DNA from: an uncultured Eggerthella sp.
GTDB lineage: Bacteria; Actinomycetota; Coriobacteriia; Coriobacteriales; Eggerthellaceae
Reading direction: 5' to 3'
Length of the DNA stretch: 12,669 nt
Assembly (NCBI GenBank): GCA_900548955.1
Contig: URMQ01000034.1
Span: 1-12,669, forward strand
In this document: in pieces, positions 1 to 7,040 of the stretch
How positions within the stretch are numbered: position 1 is the first letter of the stretch
Layout: each line of letters opens with the position of its first letter
The notes under the pieces: generated by a model
The model's database searches: none
Seen by the model: the letters and a program-made list of their open reading frames with translations, nothing else
What the model was told of the DNA's origin: nothing
Program-made: the position numbers and the translations under genes

Positions 1-482
1 AAAAATTCAAAAATGCCGCGAGCGCTTTGCAGGGAAGGTATGAGGCCGAAGAGCGTATGCATTCCCGACCCTTTGGACCAGATCGATCTTTTTTTACATT
101 AGTACCTGATTATCTAAAAGGCGTAAAGATAGATCAGCTAGGGCAGCTTTGTGCTGCTTGTATAGCGCGACGAGATGTATTTTTACTCGAATCAGAACAT
201 ATAGCAGCACGAGTTATTCCTGTGGAAACACAGGTGCGAAGTGTTTATGACCGTGTGTGTGAAAAGGGTGGTGCGCGTTTTTCTGATTTTGTTTCTGAAA
301 ACGACGATCCTCATCTTGTTGTGGTCACGTTTTTGGCGGTGTTGGAATTGTTCAAACGCAACATGGTTTCCCTGCGTCAAGATGAACTCTTTGGTGATAT
401 AGAAATAAGCTATGTTGAAGGTGGAAATCGTCAAATTTTAGATGAAGACAATGAATTCGATTCGGTGTTAGAGGATAGATAA
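1..482 (+). CDS. scpA: ScpA, segregation and condensation protein A (C-terminal part, 5' end outside window)
   Basis: This is the C-terminal part of the kleisin subunit of the SMC-ScpAB condensin, which bridges the SMC heads and helps compact and segregate the chromosome. The reading frame is open from base 3, so about 159 residues are visible and the true start lies upstream; the in-frame TTG at 27 is an internal Leu codon, not a start. Visible hallmarks are the linker RYEAEERMHSRPFGPDRSFF, typical of actinobacterial ScpA, and the C-terminal winged-helix region (IPVETQVRSVYDRV, then FLAVLELFKRNMVSLRQDE) that contacts the SMC head. The TAA stop at 480-482 shares its last base with the ATG of scpB, so translation is probably coupled. 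The family assignment is secure. Only the N-terminal half, which binds the SMC neck, is missing. Confidence 0.93.
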   Translation, partial: KFKNAASALQGRYEAEERMHSRPFGPDRSFFTLVPDYLKGVKIDQLGQLCAACIARRDVFLLESEHIAARVIPVETQVRSVYDRVCEKGGARFSDFVSENDDPHLVVVTFLAVLELFKRNMVSLRQDELFGDIEISYVEGGNRQILDEDNEFDSVLEDR

Positions 483-1231
483 TGCAAGAATCAGAAAAAT
501 CCTGGCTTTTAGGCGCTCTTGAGGCAATGTTGTTCGTTACTGATGAACCAGTAACAGTGCTTACGTTTGCCGATATGTTAGAAGTTCCTCCTGCTCAGGT
601 TCAAGCAGGGTTGGAAGAATTGCAAAAAACGCTTGAAAAAGATGAGCGAGGAATACAGTTGCGTGAAGTAGCAGGTGGATGGCGTTTATATTCTCATCCT
701 CGCTACCACGAATTGATAGAAAAATATGTGGTGTCATGGGATACTCGTAGGCTTTCTCAGGCTGCGTTAGAAACATTAGCAGTTGTTGCTTATTGTCAGC
801 CCATTACGCGCAATGGGGTTGCTTCGGTTCGTGGTGTAAGTTCGGATAGTTCGATTAATTCGTTGGTAGAAAAAGGGTTATTACGAGAAGCTGGCACCCA
901 GGACGCTCCTGGTAATCCTGTTCTCTATGCCACTACACGAACGTTCTTAGAGAAATTTGGTTTGCGCTCGGTTGCTGATTTGCCGCCATTAGAATCGTTT
1001 GCGCCAGATGAAGAAACGCGCGCTTTTATTGCTGAGCGCTTAAATGTGGTTCGTCCAGGAGATGAAACGTATTCTTTGGAGGATGATACCGAAAAGCAGG
1101 TTGAACAATTAGCACGTGCCGAGTCTATGCAGGAAGCTATGCAGTCAATGCTTTCGGATGCACTTGCTGCGGGAGTGGGCGCAGTAGAGAAAATCAATTT
1201 TGATGAATTGGTCTTTGATGAAGATGACTAA
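482..1231 (+). CDS. scpB: ScpB, segregation and condensation protein B
   Basis: ScpB is the partner of ScpA in the SMC condensin. It dimerises and binds the central region of the kleisin. The 249-residue protein shows the two winged-helix domains: the first begins with LGALEAMLFVTDEPVTVLTF and GGWRLYSHPRY, the second with the family signature RLSQAALETLAVVAYCQPIT followed by VRGVSSDSSINSLVEKGLL and PGNPVLYATTRTFLEKFGL. After about residue 185 comes an acidic, Glu/Asp-rich tail ending in FDEDD, which makes the protein somewhat longer than many ScpB proteins. The ATG at 482 overlaps the scpA stop by one base and has GAGG at 471-474 as ribosome binding site. Its 3' end overlaps the likely start of the downstream pseudouridine synthase. 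Tail function is unknown. Confidence 0.95.
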   Translation: MQESEKSWLLGALEAMLFVTDEPVTVLTFADMLEVPPAQVQAGLEELQKTLEKDERGIQLREVAGGWRLYSHPRYHELIEKYVVSWDTRRLSQAALETLAVVAYCQPITRNGVASVRGVSSDSSINSLVEKGLLREAGTQDAPGNPVLYATTRTFLEKFGLRSVADLPPLESFAPDEETRAFIAERLNVVRPGDETYSLEDDTEKQVEQLARAESMQEAMQSMLSDALAAGVGAVEKINFDELVFDEDD

Positions 1232-1979
1232 TTCTGAATCTCCTATGCGCTTGCAGAAATATCTTGCTCGGGCAGGAGTAGCAAGTAGACGCGCTTGCGA
1301 GCAACTTATTTTAGACGGACGCGTTGCGGTAAATGGGCAGGTGATCACAGAATTAGGCACGAAAGTGCAGTCAGGTATCGACAGTGTGACGGTTGATGAT
1401 TCCTTAGTATTGCTTGAATATTCTACTGTAATACTTATGCTGAATAAGCCTAAAGGATATCTGACCGCCATGAGCGACGATCGTGGCAGGCATTGTGTTT
1501 CGGAGCTTGTTCCTACACAGGATTATCCAGGTCTTTTCCCTATTGGAAGACTCGATTTTGATACTACAGGGCTGCTTCTCTTTACCACCGATGGCGAATT
1601 AGGAAATGCACTTTTGCATCCATCGTTTCATGTGGATAAGGAATATCACGCACTGGTTCAAGGGATACCGACAGACTATGCCCTAAAACAACTTCGCCAA
1701 GGAGTAAAGCTTGAAGACGGCATAACCGCTCCGGCGAATGTTTCGATTGTGAAACGCCTTGGATCAAATACGGTTTTGAGTATTACTATCCATGAAGGAA
1801 AAAAACGACAAGTAAAGCGCATGTGCAAAACCGTAGGATATCCGGTACTTCAACTTCATCGAGCTAAGTTTGGATCACTTGATTTAGGGGATCTTGCCGA
1901 AGGTAAGTATCGTGTTTTGACAGAGGCGGAAATCGTATCTTTGCGAAATGCTGCGAGGATGGATTCGTTGCCGCAATGA
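1224..1979 (+). CDS. rluB: RluB/RsuA-family 23S rRNA pseudouridine synthase
   Basis: The enzyme isomerises a specific uridine of 23S rRNA to pseudouridine. An N-terminal S4 RNA-binding domain is visible (MRLQKYLARAGVASRRACEQ, then DGRVAVNG). The catalytic domain carries GRLDFDTTGLLLFTTDGELG, where Asp111 (counting from 1224) is the expected nucleophile, then HPSFHVDKEYHALVQG and the late motif EGKKRQVKRMCKTVGYPVLQLHR. The start is uncertain. ATG at 1224 overlaps the scpB stop (ATGACTAA); ATG at 1218 and at 1245, the latter directly before the S4 domain, are alternatives, and none has a strong ribosome binding site, so translational coupling to scpB is likely. The position after scpA-scpB favours RluB over RsuA or RluE, but family members differ mainly in target site, which cannot be read from sequence alone. 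Confidence 0.9.
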   Translation: MTNSESPMRLQKYLARAGVASRRACEQLILDGRVAVNGQVITELGTKVQSGIDSVTVDDSLVLLEYSTVILMLNKPKGYLTAMSDDRGRHCVSELVPTQDYPGLFPIGRLDFDTTGLLLFTTDGELGNALLHPSFHVDKEYHALVQGIPTDYALKQLRQGVKLEDGITAPANVSIVKRLGSNTVLSITIHEGKKRQVKRMCKTVGYPVLQLHRAKFGSLDLGDLAEGKYRVLTEAEIVSLRNAARMDSLPQ

Positions 1980-1996
1980 TGTGGTGCTTGTATAAT
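1968..1996 (+). promoter_or_regulatory. Candidate sigma-70-type promoter P1 for the tyrA operon
   Basis: A perfect -10 hexamer TATAAT lies at 1991-1996. TTGCCG at 1968-1973 is a 4/6 match to the -35 consensus, and the spacer is exactly 17 bp. The -35 element lies inside the last codons of rluB. Transcription would start near 2003, giving a leader of about 150 nt before tyrA. This is a pattern match only. Confidence 0.55.
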
Positions 1997-2020
1997 GCGC
2001 ACTTGTTCTGACAGGGTCAA

Positions 2021-2033
2021 GAGATCCTATCTC
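2021..2033. other. Short inverted repeat in the tyrA leader
   Basis: GAGAT-cct-ATCTC is a perfect 5-bp inverted repeat around 3 bases, about 18 nt after the predicted P1 start. It could form a small RNA hairpin or be a chance palindrome. No T-box, terminator or leader peptide rich in aromatic residues is visible with it. Confidence 0.3.
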
Positions 2034-2050
2034 GGAATAAAACTAAGCAA

Positions 2051-2071
2051 TGGTAAAATTTTTCTAGAAAA
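2051..2071 (+). promoter_or_regulatory. Candidate extended -10 promoter P2 with adjoining palindrome
   Basis: TGGTAAAAT at 2051-2059 matches an extended -10 element (TGn followed by TAAAAT), although no good -35 is found at the usual distance. Directly after it, TTTTCTAGAAAA at 2060-2071 is a perfect 12-bp palindrome. This places it across the expected start point, a position suited to a repressor operator. The regulator is unknown and the site may be coincidental in an A/T-rich spacer. Confidence 0.33.
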
Positions 2072-2155
2072 TAATTTCTCAGTTAAATGGTTTCTTTTTG
2101 GGAAATTCTGCGAGAGAAATGTAGGTTTTAGGAAAGGAAAAAGGAAGCCGACATT

Positions 2156-3292
2156 ATGAATACGCGATTTACAACAATTATGACTATTGGTCTAGGAATG
2201 ATTGGTTCATCATTTGTGATAGCGTATCGTGCGGCATATCCTGATTCTTATATTATTGGCGTTGATTCTTCTGAAGACACTATTCAGCAAGCAAAAGAAC
2301 GTGGTTGGATTGACGAAGGCATTTTGGCGCCTCATGGTGAAACACAGGTGTTTACTCAAGCATTAGCAAAGTGCGATTTGGTAATGCTTGCAACACCTGT
2401 TCCGGTAGTCCATGAATACTTCAAATTGATTACTGATGCTGATTTTAAAGGTGTGGTAACTGATACGTGTTCTACAAAGGCACTTGTAAGTCAGCAGGCA
2501 AAAGAAATTCTTGTTCACTCAGAAAACTATATTCCGGGTCATCCTATGGCCGGTTCGGAAAAAAGTGGAATTGAAGCGGCAAGCGATGTCTTATTCCAGG
2601 GCGCTCATTGGGTTTTGTGCCCTGATGAAGAAACATCTGCTGAAGACTATGCAGACCTTCATGAAATGCTTACCGGTATTGGCGCACGGGTGGTATCACT
2701 GCCTCGTGATACCCATGATGAAGTGGTGGCTATCGTAAGCCACGTTCCTCATTTTGTAGCTTCGTCTTTAGTAGAACTGGCAGTTCGTCATGCAGGAGAT
2801 CAGGAAGCATTGTTCCGTTTGGCTGCAGGTGGTTTCAAGGATTCCACTCGTATAGCAGCTGGTTCACCGGTGTTGTGGACGGGTATCGCTTTCGATAATC
2901 GCAGCGCTATCATGGAAGGCCTTGATGAAATTCAGGCAATCTTGAAAGAATATGCGGATACGTTACGTGAAGGTGATAAGCCTGAATTTACAGCACTACT
3001 TGATCGCGCAGCACAAGCCCGCCGTGCTTTGCCTTCAAAATGGGTGCCTGCAACAGAAGATTTACTTGAGGTTCGTATCCCTCTTGCTAATCGTCCAGGT
3101 ATTATTGCGGAAATAACAACTATTGCGTCACAGGCAGGTTGTAACGTACAGTCTATAGATATAGATCATATTACTTCGTCAAGCGCGGTACTTGATCTTA
3201 TTCTTACTGATGAAGGAGATATTGGTAAACTTTCGACTCAGCTGATTAAGGCTGGATTTAGTGTTTCGTTCAACCCTTTGTTTAAGGAGTAG
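2156..3292 (+). CDS. tyrA: Prephenate dehydrogenase (tyrosine biosynthesis) with C-terminal ACT domain
   Basis: TyrA oxidatively decarboxylates prephenate (or arogenate) with NAD(P)+ towards tyrosine. The 378-residue protein begins with a Rossmann fold: G12-L-G14-x-x-G17, with Asp37 at the end of the second strand favouring NAD+. The substrate region has DTCSTK (103-108) and GHPMAGSEKSG, where His129 matches the catalytic His known in Aquifex TyrA. An all-helical dimerisation domain follows. Residues from about 305 form an ACT domain (LEVRIPLANRPGIIAEIT), so feedback control by tyrosine or another amino acid is likely. The ATG at 2156 has AAGGAAG at 2141-2147. The gene sits 3 bp before aroA, whose product acts earlier in the same pathway. 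Prephenate and arogenate specificity cannot be separated here. Confidence 0.93.
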   Translation: MNTRFTTIMTIGLGMIGSSFVIAYRAAYPDSYIIGVDSSEDTIQQAKERGWIDEGILAPHGETQVFTQALAKCDLVMLATPVPVVHEYFKLITDADFKGVVTDTCSTKALVSQQAKEILVHSENYIPGHPMAGSEKSGIEAASDVLFQGAHWVLCPDEETSAEDYADLHEMLTGIGARVVSLPRDTHDEVVAIVSHVPHFVASSLVELAVRHAGDQEALFRLAAGGFKDSTRIAAGSPVLWTGIAFDNRSAIMEGLDEIQAILKEYADTLREGDKPEFTALLDRAAQARRALPSKWVPATEDLLEVRIPLANRPGIIAEITTIASQAGCNVQSIDIDHITSSSAVLDLILTDEGDIGKLSTQLIKAGFSVSFNPLFKE

Positions 3293-3295
3293 CTC

Positions 3296-4621
3296 ATGAA
3301 TTCGCCAAACGCAACTCGCATTGAGCCCCTTGCACGTCCTCTAGATGGCGTGGCAGTGGTTCCTGGGGATAAATCAATTTCTCATCGTGCCATCATGTTT
3401 GCCGCTATGGCGCAAGGCACTTCTCGTTTGACGGGTGTGTTGGATTCTGCTGATGTGCGCTCTACCATTGCTGCTATGTCCGCTCTTGGTGCAAAGGTGG
3501 CACTGGAGCGTCAGATTGACGGTTCGCTTGCTGGTGGTATTACTGGTTGGGGATCAAATGGTCCAAGCCAGCCCGATGAACCTATTGATTGTGGCAATTC
3601 TGGCACTACAGCTCGTTTGTTGATGGGTATTTTAGCGCCTTGGAATATTCGCGTAGAAATTACCGGAGATGATTCGCTGAAAACGCGTCCTATGCGTCGC
3701 ATCATTGCTCCTTTGATGAAAATGGGTGTTCGCTTTGAACCTGAAGCATGCGAAACACTTCCTGTTACCATCATGGGTACTCCGAATCTGAAAGCTATTA
3801 CCTACGATTCTCCTATGGCTTCCGCCCAACTTAAAACTGCAGTTTTGCTTGCAGGATTGGGAGCGAAGGGCGAAACAGTTATTAATGAGCCTGCAATTTC
3901 GCGCAACCATACCGAATTGATGTTGCCTGAATTTGGTGTAAATGCCGGTATGGCTTTCCGCCGCGCGTGGGTTGAAGGTCCAGTTACCCTGCAGGCGAAC
4001 GAAATTGATGTTCCGGGCGATCCTTCATCGGCGGCATTCTTAATTTGCGCAACGCTTCTAAAACCAGGAAGCTCTATTCAGATTGAAAACGTAAGCTTAA
4101 ATCCTGGTCGAGTAGGGTTTATTCGTACGCTTGAGCGTATGGGTGCTTCTATTGAGGTTCGTTATCTTACTGCAGAAGGTAAAGAACCTATCGGAATTAT
4201 TGAAGCAGCGTATACCCCTAGTCTGCGCGGTTGCGAAATTCCTTCCCAGCATATTGCCTCAGAAATTGACGAGATTCCCGTTCTTGCGTTGGTGGCAGCC
4301 CATGCTTCGGGTATTACGGTATTCCGCGGTGTGAACGAATTAACCAAGAAGGAATCTAATCGCCTTGAAGCTATTATTGAAGGTTTGGAGCTTATGGGCG
4401 TGAATGCTTGGGCAGAAAATGACAATCTTTATATTGAAGGGCAGCCCGACTTAGAAGTTCCTGAAGGCTTAGTATTCAATTCCCGCAAAGACCATCGTCT
4501 TGCAATGACGTGGGCTTTGGCTGGTCTTTGTTCTCACAGCGCCGTTGATGTCATTGACTTTGATTGTATTTCGGTAAGCTTTCCTCGTTTCTTGGATGCA
4601 TTAAGGGGGCTTGCTCGATGA
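3296..4621 (+). CDS. aroA: 3-phosphoshikimate 1-carboxyvinyltransferase (EPSP synthase)
   Basis: AroA joins shikimate-3-phosphate and phosphoenolpyruvate to give EPSP, the sixth step of the shikimate pathway. The 441-residue length is normal. Active-site motifs appear in order: GDKSISHRA (Lys26, Ser27, Arg31), DCGNSGTTARLL (98-109), TRPMRR (130-135), SAQLKTAVLLAGL, DVPGDPSSAAF (from residue 238), EIDEIPVLALVA with the catalytic-type Asp, KESNRLEAI, and KDHRLAMTWAL. The glycine motif reads GNSGTT, without the Gly-to-Ala change of class II tolerant enzymes such as CP4; actual glyphosate sensitivity cannot be inferred reliably. The AAGGAG ribosome binding site (3284-3289) lies within the last codons of tyrA. 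The TGA stop overlaps the ATG of cmk in ATGA, so the three genes are almost certainly cotranscribed. Confidence 0.96.
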   Translation: MNSPNATRIEPLARPLDGVAVVPGDKSISHRAIMFAAMAQGTSRLTGVLDSADVRSTIAAMSALGAKVALERQIDGSLAGGITGWGSNGPSQPDEPIDCGNSGTTARLLMGILAPWNIRVEITGDDSLKTRPMRRIIAPLMKMGVRFEPEACETLPVTIMGTPNLKAITYDSPMASAQLKTAVLLAGLGAKGETVINEPAISRNHTELMLPEFGVNAGMAFRRAWVEGPVTLQANEIDVPGDPSSAAFLICATLLKPGSSIQIENVSLNPGRVGFIRTLERMGASIEVRYLTAEGKEPIGIIEAAYTPSLRGCEIPSQHIASEIDEIPVLALVAAHASGITVFRGVNELTKKESNRLEAIIEGLELMGVNAWAENDNLYIEGQPDLEVPEGLVFNSRKDHRLAMTWALAGLCSHSAVDVIDFDCISVSFPRFLDALRGLAR

Positions 4622-5289
4622 TTGTTGCAATAGATGGTCCTTCAGGTGCTGGTAAGTCTACGGTTGCCAAAGCAGTAGCAAAAAAGCTTGGGTTTTCCTG
4701 CCTTGATACAGGGGCAATGTATCGTGCGGTTGCCTGGGAGGCGCTTCATGATGGAATTGCTCTTGATGACGAAGCGGCGCTTGGTGATATAGCGCGTAAT
4801 CATGAAATAAGCTTTGGTCATGTTGAGGGAGATCCTGTTCCTCGTCGCGTATTTATTGACGGGGAAGAAATTACCGACAAAATTCGCACAGCAGAAATAG
4901 ATAGAAGCGTATCTCCTGTCTCTGCAGTGCCGGCGGTTCGTCAAGCATTGGTTGAACAACAACGTCGTATTGGATCAGAAGGCAATTATGTAGTTGAAGG
5001 TCGCGATATTGGAACTGAGGTTTTTCCTCAGGCAGAGGTAAAAGTATTCCTTACTGCATCTGCGGAAGAGCGTGCCCATAGGCGTGTTCGTCAAAACGTC
5101 GATCGCGGAATTGGCTCTATAGACTACAACGAGGTACTTGCCGATATTGTTCGGCGCGACAAGCTGGATTCAAGCCGTGATACTGCACCACTTCGTCCAG
5201 CTGAAGATGCAACGGTTATTGATTCGACGGGCAAGTATATTGAAGAGATTATTGCAATGATTTGCGGGCAAGCACAAGCAAGGATGTAG
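4618..5289 (+). CDS. cmk: Cytidylate kinase (CMP/dCMP kinase)
   Basis: Cmk phosphorylates CMP and dCMP with ATP, recycling pyrimidine nucleotides released by RNA turnover and lipid synthesis. The protein of 223 residues has the P-loop GPSGAGKST (residues 7-15), the CMP-binding signature DTGAMYRAVAWEAL, and the late motif EGRDIGTEVFPQAEVKVFLT, followed by AEERAHRR near the lid. The start at 4618 is chosen because MIVAIDGPSG is the normal family N-terminus, AAGGGGG at 4603-4609 is well placed, and the ATG overlaps the aroA stop. An in-frame upstream ATG at 4564 would add 18 residues that read within aroA and do not fit the family. The cmk-plsC-ispH-der order is known in several Gram-positive lineages. 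Confidence 0.95.
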   Translation: MIVAIDGPSGAGKSTVAKAVAKKLGFSCLDTGAMYRAVAWEALHDGIALDDEAALGDIARNHEISFGHVEGDPVPRRVFIDGEEITDKIRTAEIDRSVSPVSAVPAVRQALVEQQRRIGSEGNYVVEGRDIGTEVFPQAEVKVFLTASAEERAHRRVRQNVDRGIGSIDYNEVLADIVRRDKLDSSRDTAPLRPAEDATVIDSTGKYIEEIIAMICGQAQARM

Positions 5290-5292
5290 TTC

Positions 5293-6123
5293 ATGCAATT
5301 CAATGTTCATGAGGAATTTTGGGATCGTCCTTGTATGGGTAATGATCAAACCAATCATGTTCCTCGGCTTTTGATTTATATAATTGCGGGAATTTTGAAC
5401 TTCGTGTTCAGAGTATTTTTCCGTATGAAAATTGAAAACCAAGAAGTGATAGATGAGTTTAGGGGCAAGACAACAGGTGCCGTACTTATTGCACCCCACT
5501 ATTCTTATCTGGATGTAATTGTGGCATTTCTTTCAGTGCGTCCTCGCGCGTGGTTGCGTTTAATGGCGCGCGATACCTTGTTTATTGCAGGAAATAATTT
5601 ATTAGGGGAAATTATTTCTCGTGCTGGTGCATTTCCTATCAAGCGCAATACGGCAGATCGTACTGCGATGAAACGTGCCGCACGCATGCTTAAAAATGGC
5701 GAATGGGTTGGTATTTTTCCTGAAGGCACAAGGCGAAGCAAGGGCAGTAATAAGCCAGAGCTTCATGCAGGTGCCGTACTTATTGCTCGTATGGGCAAAG
5801 CGCCTATTGTTCCTCTTGGTCTGGAAAATGTTGCAAACATTAAGCGTAAAGGAGAGCGTATTCGTTTTCCGAAAGTAACGGTGCGTTTCGGGCAGCCTAT
5901 TTCTCTTGATTCGTTTGACTTTTTACCTAAAGATGAACGTATGGATGCTTGTGCTTGGTATACCATGCGCCAAGCTTATGCTCTGACGTTTAATTGCCCT
6001 GCTTCTGAGGTAAAAATGACAGAACTATTCCCTGAGTCTAAAGACTATTCGAAAGTATTTGAGCAGCATCCAATCGAACCGTTCGATCCTGGTACCTTAC
6101 CTGATTACAAAAAGGAGGCATAA
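5293..6123 (+). CDS. plsC: 1-acyl-sn-glycerol-3-phosphate acyltransferase
   Basis: PlsC acylates lysophosphatidic acid at the sn-2 position to give phosphatidic acid at the inner membrane face. Residues about 25-43 form a hydrophobic membrane-anchoring segment. The acyltransferase motifs follow: H69-YSYL-D74 (the HX4D catalytic pair), a GAFPIKR region, FPEGTRR at 142-148 for glycerophosphate binding, and APIVPLGL. The length of 276 is slightly above the common 200-250, from a polar N-terminal stretch of some 24 residues and a C-terminal tail after about 235. The ATG at 5293 is preferred because AAGGA (5280-5284) precedes it; an internal ATG at residue 15 lacks a ribosome binding site. It starts 3 bp after cmk. 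With plsY and gpsA downstream it completes phosphatidic acid synthesis in one locus. Confidence 0.9.
   Translation: MQFNVHEEFWDRPCMGNDQTNHVPRLLIYIIAGILNFVFRVFFRMKIENQEVIDEFRGKTTGAVLIAPHYSYLDVIVAFLSVRPRAWLRLMARDTLFIAGNNLLGEIISRAGAFPIKRNTADRTAMKRAARMLKNGEWVGIFPEGTRRSKGSNKPELHAGAVLIARMGKAPIVPLGLENVANIKRKGERIRFPKVTVRFGQPISLDSFDFLPKDERMDACAWYTMRQAYALTFNCPASEVKMTELFPESKDYSKVFEQHPIEPFDPGTLPDYKKEA
5474..5492 (+). repeat. Intragenic 19-bp exact direct repeat, copy 1
   Basis: CAGGTGCCGTACTTATTGC occurs here and again, without mismatch, at 5768-5786 within plsC. Both copies are in the same codon frame and encode the peptide GAVLIA, just before His69 of the catalytic motif in this copy. Confidence 0.85.
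5768..5786 (+). repeat. Intragenic 19-bp exact direct repeat, copy 2
   Basis: This is the second copy of the 19-bp sequence at 5474-5492, spaced 294 bp (98 codons) later in the same reading frame. It again encodes GAVLIA, here between the FPEGTRR motif and APIVPLGL. Confidence 0.85.
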
Positions 6124-6969
6124 GTGGCAACGTTAAGCGTTATTCGCGCAGAACACGCTGGTGCTTGTTATGGCGTTCAGCGAGCGCTTGATATGACACT
6201 GAAAGCTTCTGCGGAAAGCGGATCGGTTTGCACATTAGGTCCTCTTATTCATAATCCTCGAGTAGTGGCAGAACTTGAAGACCAGGGTATTCATGTGGCT
6301 AATTCCGTTGATGCTATTGATGCCGATGAGGTGGTTATTCGCTCTCATGGAGTAGTGCCGCAGGTAATAACCGAAATTAAAGATCGCGGTTTTACGGTAG
6401 TGGATGCAACATGTCCTCATGTTATGCGTGCTCAGCGCGCTGCTGCTAAATTAGCAAGCGACGGACGACATGTTTTGGTGGTGGGCGAAGCGGGTCACCC
6501 AGAAGTTGAAGGCATTTCCGCTCACGCTCTTGTTGCGGGCGGAGAGTGTACCATTGTGGGTGCTGCAGAAGATATTCCGATTGATTTACCTTGCCGGATA
6601 GGTATTGTGGTTCAAACTACGCAATCAGAAGCGAAGCTTTCCGAGGTACTTTCCGCACTGGAGGGGCGTGGTTTGGACGTTGAGGTGAAAAACACCATTT
6701 GTTCTGCCACAACACAGCGACAGAAATCTGCTATCGCGCTTGCTCAGCAGGTGGATGCCATGGTGGTTATAGGAGGCAGAAATTCTTCTAATACCACTCG
6801 ATTATATGAAATATGCTCTCAGTACTGTGCGAGCACCTACCATATTGAAGGCGCTGAAGAAATAGACCCAACATGGTTTAGTGATGCCAAAACGGTAGGG
6901 GTAACTGCTGGTGCTTCAACTCCGGACAATCAAATTGAAAGCGTAGTTGCTTTTTTGAATCAACTTTAA
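6124..6969 (+). CDS. ispH: 4-hydroxy-3-methylbut-2-enyl diphosphate reductase (LytB)
   Basis: IspH performs the last step of the MEP pathway, reducing HMBPP to IPP and DMAPP with a [4Fe-4S] cluster. The three cluster cysteines are Cys15 (AGACYGV), Cys97 (DATCPHV) and Cys193 (NTICSATTQRQ). The substrate residues are also present: IHNP, RSHGV, and GHPEVEG with the catalytic Glu. The C-terminal signatures GGRNSSNTTRLYEIC and TAGASTPD are intact. The length of 281 is normal for a stand-alone IspH without an S1 domain fusion. The start is a GTG at 6124 with a very strong AAAGGAGG at 6111-6118 inside the end of plsC; it begins directly after the plsC stop. The window therefore implies isoprenoid supply by the MEP route. 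The first Cys motif has Ala-Cys-Tyr where many homologues have Phe-Cys-Phe. Confidence 0.96.
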   Translation: MATLSVIRAEHAGACYGVQRALDMTLKASAESGSVCTLGPLIHNPRVVAELEDQGIHVANSVDAIDADEVVIRSHGVVPQVITEIKDRGFTVVDATCPHVMRAQRAAAKLASDGRHVLVVGEAGHPEVEGISAHALVAGGECTIVGAAEDIPIDLPCRIGIVVQTTQSEAKLSEVLSALEGRGLDVEVKNTICSATTQRQKSAIALAQQVDAMVVIGGRNSSNTTRLYEICSQYCASTYHIEGAEEIDPTWFSDAKTVGVTAGASTPDNQIESVVAFLNQL

Positions 6970-7040
6970 GCATCTTTGCGTGGTATCCTGAAAGCTTAAG
7001 AAACGTAATATTTGTAATTAACCGCACATGAGGAGCGAAT
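6970..7040 (+). other. Short spacer before der
   Basis: This 71-bp gap is the first real break after tyrA. It has a TAATAT at 7006-7011 that could be a -10 element, but no matching -35 at normal spacing, and no stem-loop with a T run. The der ribosome binding site AGGAG is at 7031-7035. der may be read through from upstream or may have a weak promoter of its own. Confidence 0.35.

Noticed and set aside
27..482. TTG at 27 as the real start of a 151-residue protein
   Set aside because: The frame stays open to the left edge and residues before the TTG continue the ScpA sequence; a 151-residue protein would lack the SMC-binding half. It is the 3' part of scpA.
1200..1223. Upstream TTG/ATG starts (1200, 1203) for the pseudouridine synthase
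   Set aside because: They would add residues unrelated to the S4 domain and increase the overlap with scpB without any ribosome binding site.
2003..2155. T-box riboswitch or attenuator controlling tyrA
   Set aside because: No T-box core sequence, no terminator stem with a T run and no leader peptide rich in Tyr or Phe could be found.
4564..4617. ATG at 4564 as the cmk start
   Set aside because: The extra 18 residues read out of frame within aroA and do not resemble CMP kinases; the ATG at 4618 has a good ribosome binding site and the expected N-terminus.
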